Source of the DNA: Atopsyche davidsoni
Taxonomy: Eukaryota; Arthropoda; Insecta; Trichoptera; Hydrobiosidae
Direction: 5' to 3'
Assembly (NCBI GenBank): GCA_022113835.1
Contig: JAILWY010000005.1
Location: 3,738,501-3,802,500 of the forward strand
DNA length: 64,000 nucleotides
The notes beneath the pieces were generated by a model. That model did no database searches. It saw only the letters and a program-made list of their open reading frames with translations, and was not told the DNA's origin. Every line of letters begins with the position of its first letter. The stretch's first letter is position 1. Position numbers and translations under genes: made by a program. Positions 24,646-34,432 of this stretch are shown here, piece by piece.

Positions 24646-24985
24646 CTAATTAAGTGTTTCTTATATTATTTACATAATAAACTAAAACGTATTCTGATTT
24701 TTAAACACTGCACAATCATAATTAAAATACCTGATGGTATAAAAGATTTCTTGGTGTAAAATCGTAAAAAAATGACCATTGTGTTAAAATGTGAATAATG
24801 AATATTCGCCAAAAATAAAAGATACTCTTGTTGAGTGACAAGGCATTTGATCGGTGAAGATCCATTTTTATAATGATAAAGGTAACTTTGTATTTTTTCT
24901 TCAGTTTGAGTTTATTATAGTTTTTGCATGACTAGTTTTGACTATACAAAGTATACAAAGTTACCTTTATCATTATAAAAGATAC
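24646..24985 (-). repeat. Inverted duplicate of 12.19-12.58 kb including core repeat copy d
   Basis: Reverse complement of the flank of the 12.58-kb piggyBac remnant. It is followed from about 24828 by a CTGATGA/GAAAC-family copy whose core is mostly lost (GCATGACTAGTTTTGAC remains near 24926). Inverted arms with AAAGTTACCTTTATCATTAT occur twice, on opposite strands. With the piggyBac-like element, this makes a block of about 660 bp shared by both loci. Confidence 0.7.
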
Positions 24986-25613
24986 TCCTTCGGCTGCTTC
25001 CTTCATTGCCATCGAAAGTAGAAATACTTATATCATCTTCTATGAAAGAACCACCGCAAGCATCTCTCACTCGGGCGACACATCCGGCATAAGGCTCTCC
25101 CGAGTGCTCGGGAGTATCGTCGAGGTCTCATTGTAAGTGAAAATAAAAAGATCGCAGTGCGCCGTAAAGCATTCTGATCGTCTGGCATTACTCTCCGCGG
25201 TAAACAGTGCGTCGAGCCTCATCCCTCATAGTAACACGTGCGGGGATGGGGCCGTGTCGGTAAAATAGCGATCTGGGTTCCCGTCACGCGCCCCCGCGGT
25301 GACGCCTCTCGGAGAGAATACTCCGCCTGGACGTGTTATCTACAGAGATATCCTTCAGGACACATAACTCATAGAAAATAAAACATTTTATTAAAATAAT
25401 TCCGTTTTATTTACACCCGCAAAAAAAAGATTTGTTGAAAATTCGAAAAGCTTAATTAGTACTCAACATGTCTTTACAATTATACATAATAAGAAATCAG
25501 TGTATTTTTCCTTGTTTTATTTTTTAATAATATTTACTCAATTTATTTTTGTGCACATAGGTATCAGTGCCGTTGCGAAATATTATTCAAATATTTTTGA
25601 GTAAAATACTTTA
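24986..25613. other. GC-rich patch, then AT-rich spacer
   Basis: About 25005-25330 is relatively GC-rich with CpGs (GGGCGACACATCCGGC, CGCGCCCCCGCGGTGACGCC). It has no open frame of note. 25380-25613 is AT-rich with nothing recognised. Confidence 0.4.
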
Positions 25614-25782
25614 TTACTAATATGATTAGGCACATTAGTTCATATATAGAAGATGATTTAAAGAAACTTTCAGAAAAATATCATCGTGATTTGTGTGGGA
25701 TCACGATCACGATGATATTTTTCTGAGAGTTTCTTTAAATCATCTTCTATATATGAACTAATGTGCCTAATCGTATTAGCAA
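25614..25782. mobile_element. Foldback MITE of the TTACTAATATGATTAGGCAC family, no tRNA-like body
   Basis: A long hairpin: left arm 25614-25690, right arm 25706-25782, each 77 bp and almost identical as reverse complements, with a 15-bp spacer. The ends are TTACTAATATGATTAGGCAC and GTGCCTAATCGTATTAGCAA. The inner arm ends in ATCATCGTGAT. Copies with a tRNA-like insert lie at 33170-33387 and 59866-60201. Confidence 0.9.
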
Positions 25783-26108
25783 TAATATAATAAATCCGTA
25801 ATGGGTAATATATGAATCTGATTGACCTATCCATAAATAGATATAAAATACTTGAGTGATTTTCCACATGTTCGTTTTTATTTGTGACCGGTTTCGCCAA
25901 TCTTTCACGTTGGCATTATCAAACAGAGTGAGATTTTATATAATAATAAGCAATTAGGTAAACAATCGGTAGAGGGAGGGGTTGTTGGAAAGAGAGAGAG
26001 TGATTGTCAGGTGGTAAAGGCTAATGTGATTTTGATGTACCTGACTATATAATTGGAAATTTTTGTGAACAAATGCTTTTATATTAATACGGTAATTATC
26101 TAAAGTAG

Positions 26109-26160
26109 TGGCTTTGTGGTGTAGTAGCAGTTATCCTATGTTGGGGTTTGTCCTGTAGTG
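26109..26160 (+). repeat. Weak tRNA-like stretch inside the foldback
   Basis: TTTGTGGTGTAGTAGCAGTTATCC resembles an A box/D-arm region, and GGGGTTTGTCC could be a decayed B box. The evidence is thin, and its placement between the inverted arms is the main reason to list it. Confidence 0.25.
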
Positions 26161-26177
26161 TGTTTATCTGTAAATAA

Positions 26178-26212
26178 CCGGTTTCGCCAACGTGAAAGGT
26201 TGGCGAAACCGG
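26178..26212 (+). repeat. Perfect 14-bp hairpin
   Basis: CCGGTTTCGCCAAC (26178-26191) and GTTGGCGAAACCGG (26199-26212) are exact reverse complements with loop GTGAAAG. It forms the inner end of the right arm of the foldback element. Confidence 0.9.
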
Positions 26213-26256
26213 TCACAAATAAAAACGAACATGTGAAAAATCACTCAAGTATTTTA

Positions 26257-28259
26257 CTCAAAAAAATTAAAATGGAATTCCACCAAGTACTCTCTGTCAA
26301 AAATGTTGAATTTCTAAAATATTATTCACTGCAGATCTGCCACCGGCTTTGAATAATTACCTTGTCGTTACACACTTATTCATAAAATATCCCAATTACT
26401 TCTGAAGTACTTTTTATATATTTGTAAATGATGCATTCATTATAATACAAGTTTAAACGCTTGTTTTTTTTGCAATCGGTTTGCATAAGTATTTAAAAGA
26501 AATAATAATAAATCAAACATTTTTTTCGAAAACTTACAACTTAAAAAACCAGACAGAGAGGATAGAGAACGGTGGACAATATTAACGACCTCCTATTGTT
26601 ACAGCACCATTATAATTTTTTGTGAATATTTAAAGTGATTAATTGAATGTAAGAACTTCATCAATATTTTACGATACGATCTAAAAACATCCAACAAAAA
26701 GGTTATGTCACCAATTTATCTCTCCTCCAAATCTATTTGTAGTTTGTTTAAAGGAAACCTTATTTAATGAGGTAGAATAGAATGAGATAGATCTTTTAAA
26801 GCCTGCTTCGGCTCCTTGAGACGCCTTTTTGGAGGAAATTCATCCGTCGAGTGTCTCAAATGCGATCAATCCATTATTCCTGCCACTTATTGGCGGTTTA
26901 TTTAATTATGCGTTGTCGTTTTTCTTTACTCAATGCTTTGGATCAATTTTGTATTCACCGCCAACATTTATCTGCACATTTAGATCATTTTATAGATTTA
27001 CACGAATTGGGTTATTATTATTAAACAGCAACCATGTAAAAACTTGAGGCATTTGAAATGAGGCGAATATTTAAACTTATAAATAAATACGAGTTACACA
27101 CTATTTGTGACAGGTAAAAACGTAACATAATTTAATTGGTTTATTTATTGATATAAAAAGGATATATTGCATATAAAGAAATATTATTATAATGGAAATA
27201 ATATATGTTAATTAAACAAAACTAAAGAGAGAAAAAGTATAAAGTTGTAATAAATGTTAAGTATTACTTTTCAAAGCTACATAAATATTGTAAATAAATA
27301 TTGTAAAATATATAAAAATTTTCAGGTAACGTAAAATTAGTAGTAAAAAAGTTTACATTTATTTTTTATAGCTGACTACTTCTGTATTTCAAAATTTACA
27401 TATTTCTATACACTACATAAATCTTCACCTCACAGCCATCAATTTTTAAATACTGTCACTCATTAATTTACGGAAAAAACACAGCCATCCCTTACAGCCC
27501 AACATTCCCTTTCCTCAAACGGGGGAGCGACTTGACAAGAGATTAATAGTACGACAAGCCGGGGGATGATTTTACAATATTTCAGCTTTTAAGAATGGCG
27601 TCTGTAAAAAAATGTTTACATCTATAATGCGACTTGTCCCTGTGGAAGCTTTGTTTGATATCGAAGAGGATTCCTCAAAAATGCCACGTCACTAATAACC
27701 ATAGAGTGGCTCGAAGGCTGCCTTCAGGTCTTCGAGATACAGTCCAGGGAATAAACCTGGAGACTTTATGAAAACTTTCATATTTTAATACTATTTCATA
27801 GTTTTTTTTAAATATTTTTTTTTACTTTGAAAGTGTTTTCTTAATTCTACATTTAATTTAAATTATTTATTAATTCATTAATTTAAAATTAAAAATAATT
27901 GCGTTATTTTTTTTTTTTAATAATTGCAACAAGACTTACTCTCATTCATGCAGATTTTAATTACTTTTTTATCGCCAGTGCTACTATGATTGAATGCTTT
28001 AATTATGCAAGTAAATTGTTTTTTTTTTTATTCGCGAAGACTTTTTGCGGATGTTTTTGTTAATCTGTGAATGAATGGTTTATACTTCGGTGCTATTTTC
28101 ATATATCTTGTAGGTTGTTTGTTGGCTACTTGTTCTCAGATCGATTATTATCAACGGATAATTAAAAACCCGATTGTTTTACTATTCAATAATGAAATAA
28201 ATTTGATAAGAATATATATTTTTTTAATTTATATATATATATTGGGGAGCATAACTCTG
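26257..28259. other. AT-rich stretch
   Basis: About 2 kb with poly-A/T runs. Small frames at 26829-27047 and 28071-28262 encode hydrophobic, low-information products with no recognised domain. I see no repeat ends. Confidence 0.45.
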
Positions 28260-28560
28260 TAACCTCCACTTTCATCCAGCCTCCCGCAGGAGACGACGGA
28301 ATCCATTTTTAAGCCCACTTATCAGGCGGGACCATCTTAAATACCCACCCGGACATTTGTAACTTATTGTATTCTTATCCGGCGCTGGTATCGGCCGGTC
28401 TCAGATAGCGCCGCCCCTGCAGAGGCTGGCCAAGATTAAGGGAGATCCACCCCGAGGAAAGGATCAAGAGGACGCCCCGGGAGCCTAGGAGGAGTGGATG
28501 GAAGCAAATCCTCCCCAGATAGCCGGTGACCCCGGGCGTACATTGAAACGTTCCGTTTGT
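28260..28560. other. GC-rich patch, function unknown
   Basis: About 300 bp of GC-rich DNA including CCCCGAGGAAAGGATCAAGAG and GACGCCCCGGGAGCCTAGG. Both strands are interrupted by stops within short distances. It could be an old retroelement piece or a conserved element; I cannot tell which. Confidence 0.35.
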
Positions 28561-31500
28561 GTTTTATTGTTTGGATTAGTGCTCAGGTCGTTGCGAGTGT
28601 GCTCAAGATGAATACGCTGCTTCGGTAGTATAAAATATATCTACAGAGTTACCTGCTATTTTTATAATAAATATACCCAAAATATAAACCGATACTGTAT
28701 TTTTGAGCCAACTACATACTATACAACAAACTCGTACATTCATTACATAAAACTCTACAATTGTTGCCAAATATTAAAGGCTAATTTTCATTTGCATACT
28801 ATTTGTTTGAGTATAAAAAACAGCTATATATTATTTATAATAATCTATGTGACATTGGTGCTTTTCATTGATTCTAGAATTGTGATAAGTCCACATTATT
28901 AAACAAGTAATTAAACTGAGAAAATCAGTAGGTGCTGCTTTAAATTCCTATATCGAATAAAAATATTATGTGGTATGTTAAATATAAATCCCACAGTTGA
29001 CTATTCATTTATTGATTTGCGACCAAACAGAAAATACATATTAAAAATATATTCAAATTAATTTTCAGTTTATTAGTGTGGTCTCATCGTTTATTTTTTT
29101 TTTGTATTTCCGCTGTCATTTCTATTTTAAGTCTTGGGAATCATTTAATTTCCCGCTAAACCGTTTTATCACATGTGCTGCGAGTTACCGTAAATCTGTC
29201 TGCACCCAATACTCTTTACACATCTCAGCTGTTTTCTTTTGATCGAAAAAACTCACCAAACGCCCCCCGTATGATTTAGTTGACAAATATGGGGTCTGGA
29301 TTCTTTATAGCTGCGATGATTCTCAGAAGAAACTGAAGAAAAAACAGTGGCAAGATATTTATTGATAACACGTTTAGAGACATACACAAAGCTTCCAAGC
29401 CAAACATTATGATCTTGCAGATTTTTATGAAACGCAAGCAAATTATTTACATGTGAACCGATAAAATAATAATAGTTTTACATAAATTTAACCCCTAGAC
29501 GATTTAATGGGATGCCAATATATATAAAAGTTAAATATTAATATTATCGCATTTATTGTGCTGTCGTATTTTCGTTTAACTTGTATATATTGTATTTTTA
29601 CCCGGCTTAAATAAATTAAGTTAAATTATGCAATAGTCATTTTAAAATTGAATAAAATCATCATTGATATAAAATAATGCAGAAATGATACAAAAAAATA
29701 AAAATTATATTTTTGGATGTTTAGATTTAATGTCAACATAATTTATTTATTGACAAAAAAATTTAGGCTTGATATTTTAGTTTTAATCTTTTAAAATATA
29801 CAAATAATTATTAAAGACAGTAAGTCTAGTTATAACAAATACGTTTTCGGTTCGAATGTCTATATAAAAATCTCTTAACATTATTATGTTTCCAGGATAT
29901 TCTTACATGAATCAAAGTAAGTTTTATAATAAATAATACTACCTATATTTTCTAACAAAATTCACGCGTAAGAATTTCAAGCTGTTCCTTCAATTTTTTT
30001 GTTCAACAACTGTGTTTTACCTCAAATATGTGCACGTAAGATTTTCAGGCTTAAATCTGCGTTACCTTCTGTTTACTCTTTGAATTAAGCAACGCAACTG
30101 TGTTGTACCTCCAATATTTGCAGTTCCGATATCGGTACATGCGATTAGAGCTTTTTGACAGTCGATCTCCAGTGCCTACCGATGCGAAATGTGTACCCAG
30201 CCCGTCCTGAACTAACCTCACTATCCCTCCGTTCCATTCATTATAATCCTCGGTGATCCGAACCCGAATAAAAGAAGGCAGGAGACGGATCTCCAAAAAT
30301 ATCAGTGGAAACCATTGTGCACCGACCGCATGAGCGAGTTGTAAAGAATAAACAAAAATATTTGTTCTGCCATCGTAGATTTTTTTAACGAATAAACTTG
30401 AATAGATTCCGTAACCCTAGACTAATAACAGAGCTTCTCAAAAGTTCAATATAAGCATAATATGAATTATGAGGAAACTATTGGATGTAATACTACAGTG
30501 TAAATAAAGAAAATGTCTGATAGATTGATTCCAAATGGCATCAAAAGTCGAAAAAAAATATTTCTACATTAAATACATTTTCGATTAGTTCAAATATTTG
30601 TATTAAATGATATTCATTTAATATATCAAAATTAATATTTTTTAGCGTATTGGAAAAATGTAAACATATTTTCATGAGGAAATAATAAAATATACAATGC
30701 AGACTACGTATAGCTATATTGAGAAATATTTATTTTAATCTCAAAAAATCCCACAAGCTTGGAATCACTGTCAATGGTGTTTCTACTTTTGATGGATGTA
30801 CTGTAATATGACGAAAGGCATTATTTTATAGCTCACAGCTGACTATGAAAACTATAATTCTTGAAAATAATATACTACCTGTTATTATTTGGTTTGCGTG
30901 TTATTTTTCCCCTTTTAACAGTTTTATATTTGTTGATTTACTAAGATTCAGTACATATAAAGTTATAATAAATACAATCCAGTTTCTAAGATTTAAGTTG
31001 TTATGCCCAAAAACTGCTAAAAACTCACCGTAAATAAACTTATTTTTTCAATTTTTTTACTGATAGACTCTCTTTATTTCATGTTTTATCAGTTTATTTA
31101 CCTAACAATATTTAAATGAGATATTAATGTATTTTTCCAGAGCGTTTGATTGAAGCCGAAATTATAATAAAAAATATATTGGACAAATAATTGAGAGTAT
31201 TTATTTACATTTATTGTTAAGAAAACTTTGAGAAGCACTATAACCAAGAGTTCGTCAACACTTCAGTTGTTTCCCCAAGCCTCCAGACCATGAAATCTGT
31301 CAACGAGCAGCGATACTCCGCGGGACCATCTTTTTTTTTTGTTGCCATGCCAACCTCTCCGAAGATGTGCACGGCCAGAGAAGAGAAAACAATTAGCCGG
31401 CGGAGAGATTGCATCAGTTATTAAAGAAACCCGCGAGAAGGATCTCCATCATTCTCCCTTTATTATCGAAACCGCAAATAAACCGGAGGTGAATGGAAGA

Positions 31501-32084
31501 AACGAAGTCCTTAAAAAAATGTTGATAGCAGTTGCATGGGATCTTTTTGTGAATGGATTTATTGATCGTCATAATAATGGAGAATTTGTTAAGTGTCAAA
31601 ATATGACGCGTCTAAATAAATATTGTTATGAAATCGAGGCTCGAATTTCACGGCACGTTAGTGTTCAAACACAATCAAAGCCGAGGAACATAACCAACCA
31701 TTGAACGTTTACTTCCAAATATAATATTTATATTCTATTATTATTATCAAATATTTAATGGGCTTATGGTGTTTACACAAGATTTTAAGGCAAACGGTTA
31801 GCTCTAGAAATGACGAAAAAACCCCAAAAAAATATCAGCTTCGAGTCAACTTCTCCTATCACAGTTGGGGAGCGAGAATTGTGTAATAGATAAATTAATG
31901 AAAATATATTACTACGTGTTTGGCAGTTGCATTACATTGAAAAGTAATTTCAAATGAACTTGATTTTATCATCTTCAAGTGCCTCAGCCTTACACTCTAA
32001 CCTTGGCTAGTCTTTTTGGTATAGCTGTATTCCCGGCTTCCAGCCATATCCTTTCTATGATTTACTAGAAATAAATATTTGAAA
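28561..32084. other. AT-rich stretch with a minor GC-richer islet
   Basis: Mostly AT-rich. The islet at 31265-31440 opens a plus-strand frame running to 31704 whose first in-frame ATG is deep inside; the product matches nothing I know. 30051-30296 (minus) is another anonymous frame. No RNA gene was recognised. Confidence 0.45.
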
Positions 32085-32515
32085 AAGTTTTGCATCGCCG
32101 GGTTCGTGCCGGAAACCCAGTGGTTATAAAGCAAGGTCGTCGGCCGCAAGCTGCAATCGATCTATTAAATCCTTACTCCAGATACCGCCGCCGTTTCTCG
32201 CGCAGCGCTCGAGAATTATACCGAATTTCCTTATGTTCTTGTGTTCTGACGCAATGTCGCGTGCGGGACGACTCCACTGCGCCCGCACAATGCGGGACAC
32301 GCGCCCCGGGGCGGGGGAGGCTCCCGGCCCCACCCCTACACCCACCCCCACCACCCCCATCCCTACCAACACCCCCACCGCCTCCGGAACCCCCGGAAGC
32401 CCCGGAATCCAAAACCACCCGTTTCTGTTTCGACACTGTCCCGTCCCGTGCAGTTGTGCGCGACCGCTCGGCCGATTCGTGCAATTAAAAACACCCGTAC
32501 TTGGCCGAGTATTTA
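32085..32515. other. GC-rich patch with C-tract cluster (G-quadruplex potential on minus strand)
   Basis: CpG-rich DNA. From 32328 to 32376 the plus strand has at least six runs of three to five C separated by 1-6 bases (CACCCCTACACCCACCCCC..). The minus strand therefore meets the usual G3+ quadruplex pattern. Overlapping frames on both strands (32090-32613) are proline/threonine- or glycine-rich translations of this composition and not convincing genes. It ends near a TATTTAAAGG box at 32508-32518. It may be promoter-like. Confidence 0.45.
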
Positions 32516-32538
32516 AAGGCCGTGTGAATTTGATTATA

Positions 32539-33010
32539 CAGTGGCTCTCAAACTCTTTTGGCCCACAGACCCCCTTTCATGGTCAAAACTTGCCTATAGA
32601 CCCCCTCGCATAGTCAAAACTTGCCCTTGAACCCCCTTTCATAGTCAAAACTTGCCTACGGACCCTGGGTGAAAAACTACATAAATTCATTTTATAGACT
32701 AGTTGGTGCAAGTATCGACTCTATTAACCTACCTGACTCACCGCGATGCCTGTATTACTTGTATTTTATCCACCTGTCTATATTTATATTTTACTTAGGA
32801 CGTAAAAACCGCTGATAATGTATTCATTGTTATTTATTTTAACTACCATATTAATAAAAATGTGTCAAATTTTTTTTATTTTATATCAAATCTTGCGCGG
32901 ACCCCCTGACGTTGTTCAGGGACCCCCAAATCGATTTTGATTTTCTAAGGACCTCCTGAATGATCCCAGGGACTCCCTGGGGTCCGTAGGGACCACTTTG
33001 AGAAGCACTG
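32539..33010 (+). mobile_element. hAT-like MITE, complete, with target duplication
   Basis: 472 bp, starting CAGTGGCTCTCAAACTC and ending TTTGAGAAGCACTG, a terminal inverted repeat of the CAGTG..CACTG type typical of hAT transposons. It is flanked by GATTATA on both sides (32532-32538 and 33011-33017), a 7-bp match where hAT duplications are normally 8 bp. It contains three internal units of about 31 bp (ACCCCCTTTCATGGTCAAAA and variants) and CCTGACGTTGTTCAGG near the right end. There is no transposase. Confidence 0.92.
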
Positions 33011-33169
33011 GATTATATGAAAACACAGTTTCACAAAAATTGAAGCATACTTTTACAGTCACCTTTTGAACACTATTATATTACAAATTAACAATACTAC
33101 ATATATGTCTATTTTGTGGATTGAACGTCAATCGAGTGCGTTTTAATTACCTTTACAGGTTTATATTAC

Positions 33170-33387
33170 TTACTAATATGATTAGGCACGTTGGTTCGTA
33201 TGTAAATTATGATTACCAAAAAATACTCGATTATTGAGTGGCTCGTTAGCACAAGGGTTAGTGCACCAGCCATGTAAGCTTGGGGATGTAGGTTCGAATC
33301 CTACAACAAGTTACGATGACATTTTTCTGAGAGTTTCTTTGAAATCATTTTCAATATGTGAAAAAATGTGCCTAATCATATTAGTAA
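33170..33387 (+). mobile_element. TIR element carrying a tRNA-like body
   Basis: Perfect 20-bp terminal inverted repeats, TTACTAATATGATTAGGCAC (33170-33189) and its complement (33368-33387), enclose 178 bp. The right subterminal part ('atgacatttttctgagagtttc') matches the arms of the 25.6 and 59.9-kb copies. The centre holds a tRNA-like sequence (33240-33307). A DNA-transposon outline with an internal polymerase-III-type body is unusual; it may be a MITE that captured a tRNA/SINE head. Confidence 0.88.
33240..33307 (+). repeat. tRNA-like sequence (D, anticodon and T arms kept; acceptor lost)
   Basis: The D stem GCAC/GTGC (33249-33252 with 33261-33264) is perfect. The anticodon arm CCAGC/GCTTGG, with one bulged T, encloses a 7-nt loop CATGTAA (33271-33277), so the anticodon position reads TGT (threonine-type). 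The T arm GTAGG-TTCGAAT-CCTAC (33288-33304) is perfect and includes B box GGTTCGAATCC. The seven bases on either side do not form an acceptor stem, so this is not a working tRNA gene. A and B boxes could still promote transcription. Confidence 0.8.
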
Positions 33388-34374
33388 ATACCACATATAC
33401 CAAAAACACATAGAAAATACTCATAAATCGATATTTCATTTCGAATAGTATAAATAACGTCTTAGCAAAGCATTTCGATTGTCCGCTTAATTAAAATATA
33501 TTTTTTAAAATAAGTTATCAATTCAAAAGTTTAAAAACCCCATGTGTATAATTTGAGGGTCTATTGTAGTCGTTTTCATGTTTAGTATTCAGCCTTGGCA
33601 ATGAAATCACTGTAGAACGCGGGTGTAAACTCAAAGTATGTGAACTCGAACTCTACTCGTGTCATACAAATTTCTATCATGCCGTCCTGTAGAAACAGCA
33701 AAAGATGATGATAGTAGACAACACACATAGTTGTTTGAATAAATTAAAAATAAAAGATATATATGAATCACTTACAACTATGCGAGCGTTAAATCGAACA
33801 GGACACGGCGAAATGGCTAATTTCATATAAAAAAAAAACAAATATACATATCAGAGTACAATGAACTAAAGATATTTTAATTACCATCTTCAACCAGTTA
33901 TACGCCTTAAAACAACGTGTTGATTAATCTCATACACAAAAATCATTAAAGAATTACGGACCAGGTATTCGGTAAGAACTTCTATAATAAAAAAAAACTA
34001 AATCAATAGATTGGCAATGCTCGGTGATCATAATCAGGTCCAAAATTTTCATTTTTAAATGATGGTTTGAAAAGCTCGCCCACGCAAAAACTCAACGTCG
34101 GGTATAAAAAATATTCATATTGATATTGGAACAAAATAGATGACTCAGATAATTGTATACTCCATCTATCAAAGTTGATCGAAAAGGCATTGAAGTCAAA
34201 CAAGATGTTAATTAATCATATGCGATGTATAATGATACATAATGAAATATCTTCGGCAAAAATATCTTCATTACACCAAATAGTTAAAAATTAAAGCTTT
34301 AATGTGTGCTTACATTAAAATCATTTAGATTTACAGACTGTTAAGAATAACATCTTTAAACGTAAGGGTTGGCT
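33388..34374. other. AT-rich spacer
   Basis: Nothing recognised in about 1 kb of AT-rich DNA. Confidence 0.45.
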
Positions 34375-34432
34375 TTTTGGCTCCGTAGTACGAATATTAA
34401 CTATTGAGTTCCTGATTCGAGTCTTGAGCCTG
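34375..34432 (+). repeat. tRNA-derived SINE-like fragment
   Basis: TTGGCTCCGTAGTACGAAT (A-box region, from 34377) is followed at tRNA-like spacing by TGATTCGAGTC (34413-34423), a near-consensus B box. No acceptor stem or clear tail is visible. Confidence 0.4.

Larger units (their letters stand above)
25846..26256. mobile_element. Foldback element with CCGGTTTCGCC inverted arms
   Basis: Inverted arms of about 65-70 bp: left about 25846-25912 (ACTTGAGTGATTTTCCACATG.. to CGGTTTCGCCAATC), right about 26199-26256 (GTTGGCGAAACCGGTCAC.. to AAATCACTCAAGTATTTT). They enclose about 260 bp. The interior has a purine run (AGAGGGAGGGG..AGAGAGAGAG) and a tRNA-like stretch near 26109-26160. Read on the minus strand, the left arm shows GATAATGCC..GGCGAAACCGG, the same plan as the CTGATGATGACC..GGTCGAAAC core elsewhere in the window. 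It is non-coding. Confidence 0.7.

Noticed and set aside
31339..31704. 121-codon plus-strand frame
   Set aside because: It begins at a TTG; the first ATG in frame is about halfway in. No recognised domain, no splice or promoter evidence, and a partly overlapping minus-strand frame.
32090..32613. Proline/threonine- and glycine-rich long frames on both strands
   Set aside because: Frames on both strands stay open because of C-rich low-complexity sequence; this is a composition effect.
33240..33307. Functional tRNA gene for threonine (anticodon TGT)
   Set aside because: D, anticodon and T arms are present, but the flanking bases do not pair into an acceptor stem and the sequence lies inside a transposon-like repeat.
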